A DNA stretch of 64,000 bases from Bifidobacterium saguinibicoloris (GCF_019331725.1 NZ_JAHBBF010000004.1:124001-188000); one strand, 5' to 3'; counted from the stretch's first letter, positions 49,990 to 58,284 are shown. The notes: generated from the letters alone by a model not told the origin. Program-made: numbers and translations.

Positions 49990-51048
49990 CTACCGTTCCG
50001 GCAGCGCGTCGACCATCCGGTCGAGGTCGCGCAGCACCTTGCGCAGTTTGCGGTCGGAGATGTCGCGCAGTTCGAGGTCCTCGAGCTGCGCCTCACGCTC
50101 CTCGGGCGTGAGGTCGTCCACGTCGGTGACGGTGTCCTTGGTGGGGCGTTCGCGCTTCCTCAGCGCCTCGAATCCGGGCGCCATGGCGCGCGTGACGACG
50201 AGGAAGCCGGTGTGTCCGATCATCTGATGGTCGGGGCGCACGGCCAATCCCTGCGCCTTCCAGCTGCGTTCCAGTGTCTCCTGCACGGCCGGCTCGGTCC
50301 ATACGCCTGCGGCGCGCAGCGCCTCGACGAGCCTGCTCATCTGCGTGGTGGTGGTGACGTAGGCGATGAGCACGCCGCCGGGGGCGATGACCCGCCACGC
50401 CTGTCCGAGACGGTTCCACGGGTCGAGCATGTCGAGCACGATGCGGTCGTAGCCGTGCTCGGGCAATCCGGCCGCCACGGAGTCGAAGTCGCCGGTTCTG
50501 AGGTCCCACCAGGAGGGGCGGCTCCCGTAGTAGACGGTGGCGTTCGCCTCGGCCACGCGCGCGAAGTCGGGCCTGAGCTCGATGGTGGTGAGGGAGCCCT
50601 CCTCCCCCACCGCGTCGAGCAGGTTGAGGCTCATGGCTCCGGAGCCGGCGCCTGATTCGAGCACCCGATGGCCAGTGCGGATGTCGCCGAGCTGGATGAC
50701 CTGGGCGATGTCCTTCGGGTACATGATCTGCGCGCCGCGCGGCATGGAGAGCACGTAGTCGGCCAGCCGGGGGCGCATCACGGCGTACTGCCATCCTCCG
50801 ATGGCGCGCGCCGCCTTCCACGGCTTGCCCGCGTCGCGCTCCGGGTGGAGCGGGTTGGTCTGGGCGTCCCGTTTGGCGGTGACGGTGGTGACGACGACGC
50901 CTTCGGTCCGTCCGATGACGTCGTCGTGCAGGATGAGGCCGTGTTCGGTCTGCGTCGAGCCGCCGGCGATCAGCTGTTCGGTGATCTTCCTGCCCCTGCG
51001 GTCGGTGAACTGCACCTTCTCCCCCGCCGTAAGCGGCCCACGTCGCAT
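49990..51048 (-). CDS. trmI: tRNA (adenine-58-N1)-methyltransferase TrmI
   Basis: 352 residues. It methylates A58 in the T-loop of tRNA using SAM. The N-terminal beta domain (GPLTAGEKVQFTDRRGRKIT) and MYPKDIAQVIQLGDIR lead into the SAM motif I VLESGAGSGAMSLNLL. The active-site motif is IVLDMLDPWN. A ~70-residue C-terminal charged helical extension (ERPTKDTVTDVDDLTPEER...) is longer than in the thermophile enzymes. The start at 51048 follows AAGGAGAG. Confidence 0.93.
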   Translation of the reverse strand: MRRGPLTAGEKVQFTDRRGRKITEQLIAGGSTQTEHGLILHDDVIGRTEGVVVTTVTAKRDAQTNPLHPERDAGKPWKAARAIGGWQYAVMRPRLADYVLSMPRGAQIMYPKDIAQVIQLGDIRTGHRVLESGAGSGAMSLNLLDAVGEEGSLTTIELRPDFARVAEANATVYYGSRPSWWDLRTGDFDSVAAGLPEHGYDRIVLDMLDPWNRLGQAWRVIAPGGVLIAYVTTTTQMSRLVEALRAAGVWTEPAVQETLERSWKAQGLAVRPDHQMIGHTGFLVVTRAMAPGFEALRKRERPTKDTVTDVDDLTPEEREAQLEDLELRDISDRKLRKVLRDLDRMVDALPER

Positions 51049-51102
51049 CGCGTCTCTCCTTCGGTCTTCGTGTGTCTTCGGCCCGCCCATCCTATCCGAC
51101 GG

Positions 51103-52002
51103 TCAGGAGGCGCGCCATCCGGTGGCGTCCGTCAGCCCGGCCAGCGCCTCCGCGTAGGTTCCGTCGGCGCGCATGTCGGCGATGGCGTCGGCGACGTCGT
51201 CGGCCAATGTCTCCGCCCCCGGGGCGACGGCCACCGCGTACCGCACGGTCCCGTAGGAGATGCCGGGCACGCGCGTCACGAGCGCCCGGCCCACGGCCCT
51301 GGCGAGCCCGGCGAGCACCACCGAATCCCCCGCCACGGCATCCGCGGTGCCGATCATGAGGTCGGTGACGCATTGGGGGTAGGTGTCCCGTTCGCGCACC
51401 CGGGCCTTCGGCTGTTCGGCGAGCAGCGCCTCGCGCGCGCCCGCGCCGGCGACCACGCACACGTTCCGGCCGGCGAGGGAGCGCATGTCCCGGATCCCGT
51501 CCGCGTCCGGATGCACCGTGTCGGCGTCGTCCCCGTCGCCGACGCGCGCCAGCAGGCCCTGCGCGACGGTGAGGTACGGTCCGGCGTAGGCGGGCGCGGA
51601 ACCGTCGTCCTGAGTATCCTGTCCGTCGGGCATCGGCATGCCGGCGACGACCATGTCCACCGTGCCGTCGTCCAGCAGCGAGGCCCTGTCGGACGGCAGC
51701 ACCTGCTTGAAGACGATCTGCTTGTTCGCGTACCCGAGCCTGCCCGCCACGTAGCGGGCCACGTCAACCTCGAACCCGTCGTAGGACCCGTCGTGCCACA
51801 ACGCAAGCCCGGGTTCGTCGGCGGCGACGCCGATCGCGATGGTGGGTCCCTCCGGCTGGGTGAAGGTGGAGGGGGCCTCGCCGCACGCCGCCAGCGGCAT
51901 GACGCCCGCCGCGACGGCGAGCGCCGCGACGGCCCTGCGCAGGGCCCGTCCCGGGGCGTGGCGCATGGCGCGCGCCGTCGTCCGCTTCCCCATGCCCGTC
52001 AT
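51103..52002 (-). CDS. Solute-binding lipoprotein, amino-acid ABC transporter type (family 3)
   Basis: 299 residues. A twin-basic N-terminus, a hydrophobic stretch and the lipobox LPLAACGE (~37-44) mark a lipoprotein. The SBP_bac_3 fold follows: GPTIAIGVAADEPGLALW, GFEVDVARYVAGRLGY, FKQVLPSDRASLL and the lobe-2 segment YGTVRYAVAVAP. This family binds polar amino acids. No permease or ATPase is adjacent, so it is an orphan here. It starts 5 nt after the corA stop, with an ATG at 52002 (another at 51993), so it is translationally linked to corA. Confidence 0.85.
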   Translation of the reverse strand: MTGMGKRTTARAMRHAPGRALRRAVAALAVAAGVMPLAACGEAPSTFTQPEGPTIAIGVAADEPGLALWHDGSYDGFEVDVARYVAGRLGYANKQIVFKQVLPSDRASLLDDGTVDMVVAGMPMPDGQDTQDDGSAPAYAGPYLTVAQGLLARVGDGDDADTVHPDADGIRDMRSLAGRNVCVVAGAGAREALLAEQPKARVRERDTYPQCVTDLMIGTADAVAGDSVVLAGLARAVGRALVTRVPGISYGTVRYAVAVAPGAETLADDVADAIADMRADGTYAEALAGLTDATGWRAS

Positions 52003-52007
52003 CCACG

Positions 52008-52958
52008 TCACTTGAACATGCGGGAGCGGGTGAGGAACCAGGTGACCACGGCGGACAGGGCTATGGACAGCACGATGATGATGGTGAACCCCCATGGGCT
52101 GCCGGTCAGCGGCATGCCGAGCATGCCCTCCTGGAAGTTCATGCCGTACATGGAGAAGATGAGCGTGGGGATGGACAGCGTGATGGAGATGATGGTGAAG
52201 ATGCGCATCACGTTGTTCAGGTTGTTGGACACGATGGAGGCGAACGCGTCGGTCATGTTCGCGAGAACGCCGCTGTAGATGTTGGCCATCTCGATGGCCT
52301 GCTTGTTCTCGGTGATGACGTCGTCGAGCAGGTCCGCGTCGTCCGGGTACTGCTTGATGCGCTGCAGCGTGTTGAGCTTCTCCATCACGATCTCGTTCGA
52401 TTTGAGGGACGTGGTGAAGTACACCAAGGTCTTGGAGAGCTCCATGAGCATCACGATCTCGCGGTTCTGCATGGAATGGCGGAGCTTGAGCTCGAGCTTG
52501 TCGCTCTCGCGGTCGATGATGCGCAGGTAGCGCAGGTACATGGTGGCGTTGCGGTACAGGATCTGCAGGATGAACCGCGAATGCATGTGCGTGTAGAAGT
52601 TGCGGATGGTGCCCTCCATGAACGGGTGGAGCACGGGCGTGTCCTGCATGCACACGGTGATGATGAGGTTCTCGGTGACGATGATCGACAACGGGATGGT
52701 CTCGTACCAGTCGCGGCCGCCGCGCTCCTCCACGGTGGGGATGTCCACGATGACCATCGTGTAGTCGTCCTCCACGTCCACGCGGGAGCGTTCCTCGTCA
52801 TCCAGCGGGGCCCTGAGGTCGGCGAGGTCGATGCCGGTCTCCGAGGCGACGGTGGCGAGCTCCACGTCGGTCGGTTCGCTCAGGCACAGCCAGGAGCCGT
52901 TCTCCGGTTTGTCCACACGCTCCACCTGGCCGTTAATGGTGCTGAACATCCTCAACAT
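52008..52958 (-). CDS. CorA-family Mg/divalent cation transporter
   Basis: 316 residues. The cytoplasmic alpha/beta domain (1-~245) leads to two C-terminal TM helices. The pore signature YGMNF sits at the end of TM1 (TLIFSMYGMNF), and TM2 is WGFTIIIVLSIALSAVVTWFL with a short basic tail SRMFK. The GMN motif defines CorA channels. The N-domain is closest to the atypical CorA/ZntB-like group by eye; ion specificity is unknown. Two Met choices (residues 1 and 4). It is followed immediately by an orphan lipoprotein gene. Confidence 0.92.
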   Translation of the reverse strand: MLRMFSTINGQVERVDKPENGSWLCLSEPTDVELATVASETGIDLADLRAPLDDEERSRVDVEDDYTMVIVDIPTVEERGGRDWYETIPLSIIVTENLIITVCMQDTPVLHPFMEGTIRNFYTHMHSRFILQILYRNATMYLRYLRIIDRESDKLELKLRHSMQNREIVMLMELSKTLVYFTTSLKSNEIVMEKLNTLQRIKQYPDDADLLDDVITENKQAIEMANIYSGVLANMTDAFASIVSNNLNNVMRIFTIISITLSIPTLIFSMYGMNFQEGMLGMPLTGSPWGFTIIIVLSIALSAVVTWFLTRSRMFK

Positions 52959-53183
52959 CGTCTCTCACCCGCCTTTCGCATCCCACGTGGGAGGCTCCCG
53001 CCGTCCCGTCGCATGGGCGCCGGCGGACCCCGCGGACGCCCTGGCCCGGATCCTCTCCGGCCAAACGTCGTCAAGTCTAGTCCCATGGCGGGGACTTGCG
53101 CCACCCCGCCGGCCCCGGCCACGGTGAATTCGCGGTGAACCGTCCGTGGCCCCGGCCCACGGCACGGACCGTAGAATGGCAGG

Positions 53184-54416
53184 ATGATGATTTCCGATTC
53201 GACGCGTGCGTTCGTCGCCGCGCACCGCCACGACGACGTCCGCGACCTGGCCCTGCACGCACGGCGCGACGCCGACGTGGACATGCCGATGGCGCTGGAC
53301 CAGATCGCCGGATGGCGGACGGCGTCGCGCAAGCTGCCGGAGTGGGCGGCATGCGACGATGTGCTCTACCCGCCGCACCTGTCGATGGAGCAGTGCTCGT
53401 CCCAGTTCACCGCGCGCTACAAGGAGGCGCTGGCCCGCCGGATCGTCGCCCCGGAGGCGGGCGCGGAAGGGCCGGCCGGCGTGCTGGTGGATCTCACCGG
53501 AGGCTTCGGCGTGGACTGCTCGTACATGTCGCGGGCGTTCACCCGCGCCGTCTATGTGGAGCGACAGCCGCACCTGTGCGCGCTGGCCCGCCACAACATG
53601 GCCGCGTTGGGGCTTGGCCATGTGGACGTGGTGCAGGCGGACGCGTCCGACTACGTGGCGTCCATGGATCGGGCGGACATGGTCTTCATCGACCCCGCAC
53701 GCCGCGACGGGCACGGCGGACGCACCTACGCCATCGCCGACTGCACGCCGGACGTGCTGGGCATGCTGGACGCGATCCTCGCCGTCACGCCGCATCTCAT
53801 GGTCAAGCTCTCCCCCATGCTCGACTGGCGCAAGACGGTGGAGGATTTCCGGGGGCACGTGGAGCAGGTGCATCTGGTATCCACGGGCAACGAATGCAAG
53901 GAGCTTTTGCTCGTCGTGGGACGGGGGACGTGCGACGACCCGCTGCTCGTGTGCGTGAACGACGACCAGCGGCTGGAATGCCACGCGTCCGAGACGGACG
54001 GCAGGTCCGGGCCGGACGCGGCGACCGTCACGGGCGACGGGGACGGCGTCCCGGCGCGGACATACCTGTTCGAACCGAACGCCTCGGTCATGAAGGCAGG
54101 ATGCTTCAGCCTGCTCGAGGAGCGCTTCGACGTGCACGCCGTGGGCCGCAACAGCCATCTGTTCCTCGCCGGCCATGACGTCGCCGGGTTCCCGGGACGG
54201 CGTTTCGTGGTGGAGAGGACCTCCACGATGGGGAGGAAGGAGCTGCGCGCGGCGCTGTCCGACCTCACGCACGCGAACATCGCCGTGCGCAACTTCCCCA
54301 TGTCCGTGGAGGCGCTGCGGCGCAGGCTGAAGCTCAAGGACGGCGGGGACGCCTACCTGTTCGCCACGACGGACCACACGGGACGGCATATCGTCATCCG
54401 CGCCGTCAAGGCGTGA
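53184..54416 (+). CDS. SAM-dependent methyltransferase with THUMP-like domain
   Basis: 410 residues. The N-terminal helical part (1-~95) precedes a Rossmann methyltransferase with SAM motif I VLVDLTGGFGVD and motif IV FIDPARRDG. Then SPMLDWRK and a C-terminal THUMP-like domain follow (RTSTMGRKELRAALSDL; ANIAVRNFPMSVEALRRRL). Members probably methylate RNA or a translation component; the target is unknown. Two ATGs in a row at 53184; TAGAAT (53172-53177) is 6 nt upstream and no Shine-Dalgarno is seen, so it is leaderless in appearance. Confidence 0.87.
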   Translation: MMISDSTRAFVAAHRHDDVRDLALHARRDADVDMPMALDQIAGWRTASRKLPEWAACDDVLYPPHLSMEQCSSQFTARYKEALARRIVAPEAGAEGPAGVLVDLTGGFGVDCSYMSRAFTRAVYVERQPHLCALARHNMAALGLGHVDVVQADASDYVASMDRADMVFIDPARRDGHGGRTYAIADCTPDVLGMLDAILAVTPHLMVKLSPMLDWRKTVEDFRGHVEQVHLVSTGNECKELLLVVGRGTCDDPLLVCVNDDQRLECHASETDGRSGPDAATVTGDGDGVPARTYLFEPNASVMKAGCFSLLEERFDVHAVGRNSHLFLAGHDVAGFPGRRFVVERTSTMGRKELRAALSDLTHANIAVRNFPMSVEALRRRLKLKDGGDAYLFATTDHTGRHIVIRAVKA

Positions 54417-54435
54417 CGCCCCGATCCCGCGCCGT

Positions 54436-55548
54436 TCACTCGCCCGAGGAACCGGTGCCGGACGAGGAGCCGGACGAATCCGTCGAACCCGACGAAGACC
54501 CGGTCGACGAATCCGTGGAGCCCGTCGAACCGGAACCGGTGGAACCGGACGAGGAGGAACCCGTCGACGAATCCGTGGAGCCCGTCGAACCGGAACCGGT
54601 GGAACCGGACGAGGAGGAACCCGACGAACCGGACGAGGACGAACCGGACGAACCGGACGACGAGCCCGTCGAACCGGAACCGGTGGAATCGGACGTCGAG
54701 CCGGACGAAGAGGTGCCGGAGGACGTCGAACCGGACTGGGAGGAGCCGGAGGACTCCTTGTCCTTGCCGGTGGATCCGGTGCCGTAATCGTATCCGTCGT
54801 CGGAGGTCTCCGGCTTGGACGGGGCCTTCGGCGTCGTGGAGCCGTCGCCGCCCGTGGTGGTCTGCGTCGTGGTGGTGCGGTTCAGCGTGTCCTTCACCAC
54901 GGTGTCGGTGCCGTTGCCGTTGGTGAACAGCAGCACCAGGCCGGCGGCGAACGCCACGCCGAGCAGGCCGGACACCACGGAGACGATGATGGCCATATGC
55001 TTGGGGCTGATGCGGCGCCGGCGCTCCTTGCGGATCGAATCCACGGTGTAGGCGGTGGTGTTGGTGCGGGGCAGCATATCCTCCCCGCTGCGCACGTCGC
55101 GCGAACCGATGGTGCGCGGCGCGGCCACGTGGGGCAGCCGTCCGATCTGCGTGGCCTCCGGGTCGACGTCGTCGCCCGTGGGAGCGGCGGACGTGTCCGC
55201 GGCGCCCGGACGAGGCGGCAACGGGACCGGCCCCACGGCGGACGCCGCCGCGGACGATTCGGCGGAGGCGGGAGCCTCGTCATCCGAGGCGGCCCCCTCC
55301 CCGTCTTCGGACGCCGCACCCGCGTCGCCGTCACCGGACAGCGGGTTCACGGACTGCAGTTTCTCCCCGGACGCCTTGAGGACGTTCTGGTAGACGTTCG
55401 CCGCGACCGTGGAGATGACATAGCTGGCCGCCGCGCCGATCACCGAGCCGGCGACGCCGATCTTCGCGGACAACAGGAACGAGGTGACCGCCGCCAGCGA
55501 ACCTGCGACGATCTGGGAGACGGAAAGACCTTTGAGAAACTTCATCAT
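54436..55548 (-). CDS. Membrane protein with Ser/Gly/Thr repeat tail
   Basis: 370 residues. Two N-terminal hydrophobic helices (~8-40) precede an acidic/Pro-rich cytoplasmic stretch and the basic cluster SIRKERRRRIS. A TM helix (~191-213, IIVSVVSGLLGVAFAAGLVLL) leads to an extracytoplasmic tail of Ser, Gly, Thr and Asp to the end. The tail is built of repeats such as SGSTGSGSTGSTDSSTGSSS, and its DNA contains a 60-bp perfect tandem (54503-54622). No LPXTG is present. I choose ATGATG at 55548; a -10-like TATCTT lies 5-8 nt upstream and no Shine-Dalgarno is seen. Function unknown; possibly a wall-spanning linker. Confidence 0.68.
   Translation of the reverse strand: MMKFLKGLSVSQIVAGSLAAVTSFLLSAKIGVAGSVIGAAASYVISTVAANVYQNVLKASGEKLQSVNPLSGDGDAGAASEDGEGAASDDEAPASAESSAAASAVGPVPLPPRPGAADTSAAPTGDDVDPEATQIGRLPHVAAPRTIGSRDVRSGEDMLPRTNTTAYTVDSIRKERRRRISPKHMAIIVSVVSGLLGVAFAAGLVLLFTNGNGTDTVVKDTLNRTTTTQTTTGGDGSTTPKAPSKPETSDDGYDYGTGSTGKDKESSGSSQSGSTSSGTSSSGSTSDSTGSGSTGSSSGSSGSSSSGSSGSSSSGSTGSGSTGSTDSSTGSSSSGSTGSGSTGSTDSSTGSSSGSTDSSGSSSGTGSSGE
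54503..54622. repeat. Two perfect 60-bp tandem copies inside the Ser/Gly tail gene
   Basis: Bases 54503-54562 are repeated exactly at 54563-54622. The 60-bp unit is 20 codons, so copy-number change would keep frame. Flanking sequence has degenerate copies. Confidence 0.92.
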
Positions 55549-55677
55549 CGTCGAAGATAACCGTTTTGGCTGGACGCGCGCCGAAGCTTTCCGCAAAGGT
55601 GCAGAATGCCCACACGGTCATGGCGAAATCTCCACACATCGCATCCTTAAGGGACGTCCGGACGCTTCCCCACGCAT

Positions 55678-56613
55678 TCAGTTGCGGTGGAGCGAATGCC
55701 TCGTGGGATGCACCACGGACAGCAGCACGGCCGCGAAGATGAGCGCGAAGCCCACCAGGGAGCTCCATGTGATGCGCTCACCCCAGAACAGCGCGGAGAA
55801 GGACACGGCGAACAGGCTCTCCGTGCACATGATGATCGACGCCTGCGAGGGCGGGACATGCGCGAGCCCGATGTTCTGCATGATCTGCGCGGCCATCGTG
55901 GCCCCCAGGAACAGGTAGCAGACGCTGGCCACCACCTGTGGCGCCAGCCAGGAGGCGTCCGGCGTCGGCTCCGTGAACGCGGCGCCGACGAGGAAGAGCA
56001 CGCCGGCCACGGCGAACTGCACGAACGTCACCGCGATCGGATCGAACCGCTTCGTGTACACGCCCAGACAGGTGAGGTTGAACGAGAAGACCACGGCGGT
56101 GCCGATTGTCAACCAGTCGCCGACGGACAGGGACAGCCCCATCCCGCTCTTCAACGAGACGAACCCCACGCCCACGAGGCAGATCACGCCCGCCACCAGG
56201 TTCACGGCGCGCGGACGCACCTTCGCCACGATCCACGAGGCGAACGGGGTGAGCACGCAGTAGGCGGCCGTGAGGAACGCGCTGCGCCCCGGGTCGATGG
56301 TCTTCAGACCGATCGTCTGCGTGACCATCGTCCCCCAATAGGTGACGCCCACCACCAGCGCGGGGACCACGATGCCCCGATGGAGCGCAGGCAGGATGTG
56401 CCGATGGAACAGCGCGAGCATGCATGTGCAGGCGCCGAACATGCGCAGGCCCATGAGCCACTGCGGCGGAATCGCCTCCATCGCCACCTTGGCGAGCAGG
56501 TAGCTGCCGCCCCACAGCGCGGCGCAGGCGAGCAGCATGAGACGGGCGAGGTTCGGCGGGAAGGAGCGCGACCATCGGGAACGCAACGTCCCGAACCATC
56601 CGCGCACATCCAT
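55678..56613 (-). CDS. DMT-superfamily (EamA) transporter
   Basis: 311 residues with ten predicted TM helices in two EamA halves. The first half begins LMLLACAALWGGSYLLAKVAM and the second begins LTIGTAVVFSFNLTCLGVYTK. The typical end-motif MCTESLFAVSFSALFWGERIT occurs as two shorter blocks in TM8-9. EamA proteins are mostly metabolite or drug exporters, and the cargo cannot be inferred. GAGGTGAT lies before the ATG. The 257 bases beyond its start (56614-56870) hold nothing recognisable besides the next gene's ribosome site. Confidence 0.9.
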   Translation of the reverse strand: MDVRGWFGTLRSRWSRSFPPNLARLMLLACAALWGGSYLLAKVAMEAIPPQWLMGLRMFGACTCMLALFHRHILPALHRGIVVPALVVGVTYWGTMVTQTIGLKTIDPGRSAFLTAAYCVLTPFASWIVAKVRPRAVNLVAGVICLVGVGFVSLKSGMGLSLSVGDWLTIGTAVVFSFNLTCLGVYTKRFDPIAVTFVQFAVAGVLFLVGAAFTEPTPDASWLAPQVVASVCYLFLGATMAAQIMQNIGLAHVPPSQASIIMCTESLFAVSFSALFWGERITWSSLVGFALIFAAVLLSVVHPTRHSLHRN

Positions 56614-56870
56614 GGGCCATCACCTCGCAATCGTCGCCGGACCGGCGTCCGGCATCGTTACCACGATACGGCCCGATCGGCGCGCGACATGCGGCCGCAA
56701 GCGAAGGAGCGCGGCGCATCCGCCGGTCCGTACGGAAGCACCGGAGCGGGCCGTCGGGCACAGGACAAGGTGAGCATGCTCACAGCGAATCCGGCGCGGG
56801 CCCGGCGCACGTCCCCGGCCGATTGGGTAATGTGGAACCGGATACCCCATCGTATGGAAAGGACACCGAT

Positions 56871-57275
56871 ATGGCAACGATTACCGCGGAAATGAAGGAA
56901 TTCATCGAGAACAACCTGGGTTGGATCTCCACCGTCTCCAAGGACGGCCAGCTGGACCTCGGCCCGAAGATGAGCCTGTTCGTGCTGGACGACAACCACA
57001 TCGCCTACCATGAGCGCACCGCCGGCCAGGCCTACGAGAACCTCAAGGACGGCTCCCCGCTGGTCATCGCGTTCGCGAACCTCGCCGAGAAGAAGGGCTA
57101 CCGCTTCCGCGGCACCGTCACCCTGCACTCCGACGACGCCATCTACGAGGAGCAGGTGAAGGTCGCCGAGGAGAAGGGCACCAAGAAGCCGGCGGTGATC
57201 CCGGTCCTCGAGGTCACCGAGATCCAGAACCTTGCCTCCGGCCCGACCGCCGGCAAGACCATCGCCAAGGACTGA
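56871..57275 (+). CDS. Pyridoxamine 5'-phosphate oxidase-fold flavin protein
   Basis: 134 residues. Small split-barrel fold with the segments LGWISTVSKDGQLDLGPKM, NHIAYHERTAGQAYENL and YRFRGTVTLHSDD. These match the stand-alone PPOX-like family that binds FMN or a related cofactor. It is unlikely to be PdxH itself because it is too short. GAAAGGA lies before the ATG. A terminator (57311-57357) follows. Substrate unknown. Confidence 0.85.
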   Translation: MATITAEMKEFIENNLGWISTVSKDGQLDLGPKMSLFVLDDNHIAYHERTAGQAYENLKDGSPLVIAFANLAEKKGYRFRGTVTLHSDDAIYEEQVKVAEEKGTKKPAVIPVLEVTEIQNLASGPTAGKTIAKD

Positions 57276-57310
57276 CGCCTAAGCGGAGACGCCGAATCTC
57301 CCGCGACCTG

Positions 57311-57357
57311 AGGCCGGGAACCGTGACGCCGTCCCGCGACGGCATGGTTCCCGGCCT
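57311..57357 (+). terminator. Terminator after the PPOX-like gene
   Basis: AGGCCGGGAACC (57311-57322) pairs with GGTTCCCGGCCT (57346-57357), followed by TT. An inner GCCGTC/GACGGC pairing extends the structure. Confidence 0.75.
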
Positions 57358-57521
57358 TTGTCATGGCCAGTGCGTAAGACGACGGAATGGCGACGGGACA
57401 GCGACGGCGGAATGGCGACGACGAAAATGGCGGAATTCCGCGCGACATGCCGTAGTTGCATGATTCGGCAGCTCGTCGTAATGTATACGAGGCTCAAAAA
57501 GCGGCCACAACAAATGAATAC

Positions 57522-57597
57522 GGGGCTATAGCGCAGCTGGTAGCGCATCTCCATGGCATGGAGAGGGTCGGGGGTTCGAATCCCCCTAGCTCCACCA
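57522..57597 (+). tRNA. tRNA-Ala (anticodon GGC), copy 1, CCA encoded
   Basis: 76 nt. The acceptor arm GGGGCTA pairs with TAGCTCC. The anticodon stem TCTCC/GGAGA encloses the loop ATGGCAT, with anticodon GGC reading Ala codons GCC/GCU. The T arm GGGGGTTCGAATCCCCC and CCA tail are encoded. First of three identical tRNA bodies. Confidence 0.97.
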
Positions 57598-57629
57598 GGC
57601 ATCCGAATGGTTGCCGAATAACAGAATAC

Positions 57630-57705
57630 GGGGCTATAGCGCAGCTGGTAGCGCATCTCCATGGCATGGAGAGGGTCGGGGGTTCGAATCCCCCTAGCTC
57701 CACCA
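57630..57705 (+). tRNA. tRNA-Ala (GGC), copy 2, CCA encoded
   Basis: Identical to copy 1 including CCA. Starts 108 bp after copy 1, separated by a 32-bp spacer that is repeated exactly after copy 2. Confidence 0.97.
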
Positions 57706-57737
57706 GGCATCCGAATGGTTGCCGAATAACAGAATAC

Positions 57738-57810
57738 GGGGCTATAGCGCAGCTGGTAGCGCATCTCCATGGCATGGAGAGGGTCGGGGGTTCGAATCCC
57801 CCTAGCTCCA
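57738..57810 (+). tRNA. tRNA-Ala (GGC), copy 3, no encoded CCA
   Basis: The tRNA body is identical to copies 1-2, but the bases after the discriminator A are CGA, not CCA. This copy therefore depends on CCA-adding enzyme. The spacer repeat also stops here. Confidence 0.95.
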
Positions 57811-57819
57811 CGAACAGCA

Positions 57820-57852
57820 AGACCCGTGTGATTCCATTGCATGGGTCTTTTT
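57820..57852 (+). terminator. Intrinsic terminator of the tRNA-Ala cluster
   Basis: AGACCCGTG (57820-57828) pairs with CATGGGTCT (57840-57848) with one G-U pair, followed by TTTTT. Confidence 0.88.
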
Positions 57853-58252
57853 CGTATCTTTTCGAAAGAACAATAGGCACCAGGGACATCTCCCAGCGGC
57901 AGTTACGTCCGTTCCTATAGAATCGGACGCCACACAGTCCCAATCCCCAGACGAAACACCCGTTCCTATAGAAACGGACGTATGCACTGCCTACAGGCAC
58001 CCTCAAACGTCCGTTCCTATAGAATCGGACGCCACACGGTCCCAATCCCCTGGGCCGAACACCCGTTCCTATAGAAACGGACGTATGCACCGCCTACAGG
58101 CACCCTCAAACGTCCGTTCCTATAGAATCGGGCGCCACACGGCATCATTCCCACGCGGAACGCGCTTGGGCCCTTCGCCGCCGTGTCTCAACCGCCACCG
58201 TGTCTCAGCCATCTTGCGTACATCTGCGTGAGATATGCGTCAAAGCATGCGA
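57853..58252. other. Gene-free region with palindromic repeat array
   Basis: 400 bases between the tRNA terminator and the xfp terminator. No start codon with a ribosome site opens a credible gene. The region is dominated by the five-box repeat array (57906-58140). Long frames crossing it on the minus strand are read-through of the tRNA genes. Confidence 0.7.
57906..58140. repeat. Tandem array of five palindromic boxes with 51-bp spacing
   Basis: An 18-bp box, CCGTTCCTATAGAA(T/A)CGG, starts at 57909, 57960, 58011, 58063 and 58114 (steps 51, 51, 52, 51). Spacers are 33-34 bp. Boxes 1, 3 and 5 have T at the variable base, CGTCCG/CGGACG arms (box 5 reads CGGGCG) and a CCACACRGTCCC-type spacer. 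Boxes 2 and 4 have A, CCGTT/AACGG arms and a spacer containing the hairpin (T/C)GCCTACAGGCA (57988-57999, 58091-58102). So the true unit is an A+B dimer of 102-103 bp, present twice plus a partial third. Not CRISPR, because the spacers repeat. Confidence 0.9.
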
Positions 58253-58284
58253 AAGGGGCCCGGGAAGCGCTTCCCGGGCCCCTT
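58253..58284 (-). terminator. Terminator of xfp
   Basis: A 32-bp perfect palindrome, AAGGGGCCCGGGAAGC and its complement, just beyond the xfp stop. On the minus strand it ends in CCCCTTTC. Confidence 0.85.

Larger units (their letters stand above)
57522..57810 (+). repeat. 108-bp tandem duplication of tRNA-Ala plus spacer
   Basis: Tandem units start at 57522, 57630 and 57738. Units 1 and 2 are identical over tRNA, CCA and the 32-bp spacer (beginning GGCATCCGAATGG). Unit 3 is only the tRNA body. Confidence 0.95.

Noticed and set aside
57494..58090. Minus-strand ORF with a recurring VRFYRNG peptide and LGGFEPPT segments
   Set aside because: It is read-through of the palindrome array and the three tRNA-Ala genes. 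The 52-bp step breaks the repeat frame, and there is no ribosome site.
57909..58131. CRISPR array suggested by evenly spaced repeats and 33-bp spacers
   Set aside because: The repeat is only 18 bp, the spacers are repeated (two alternating types), and there are no cas genes nearby.
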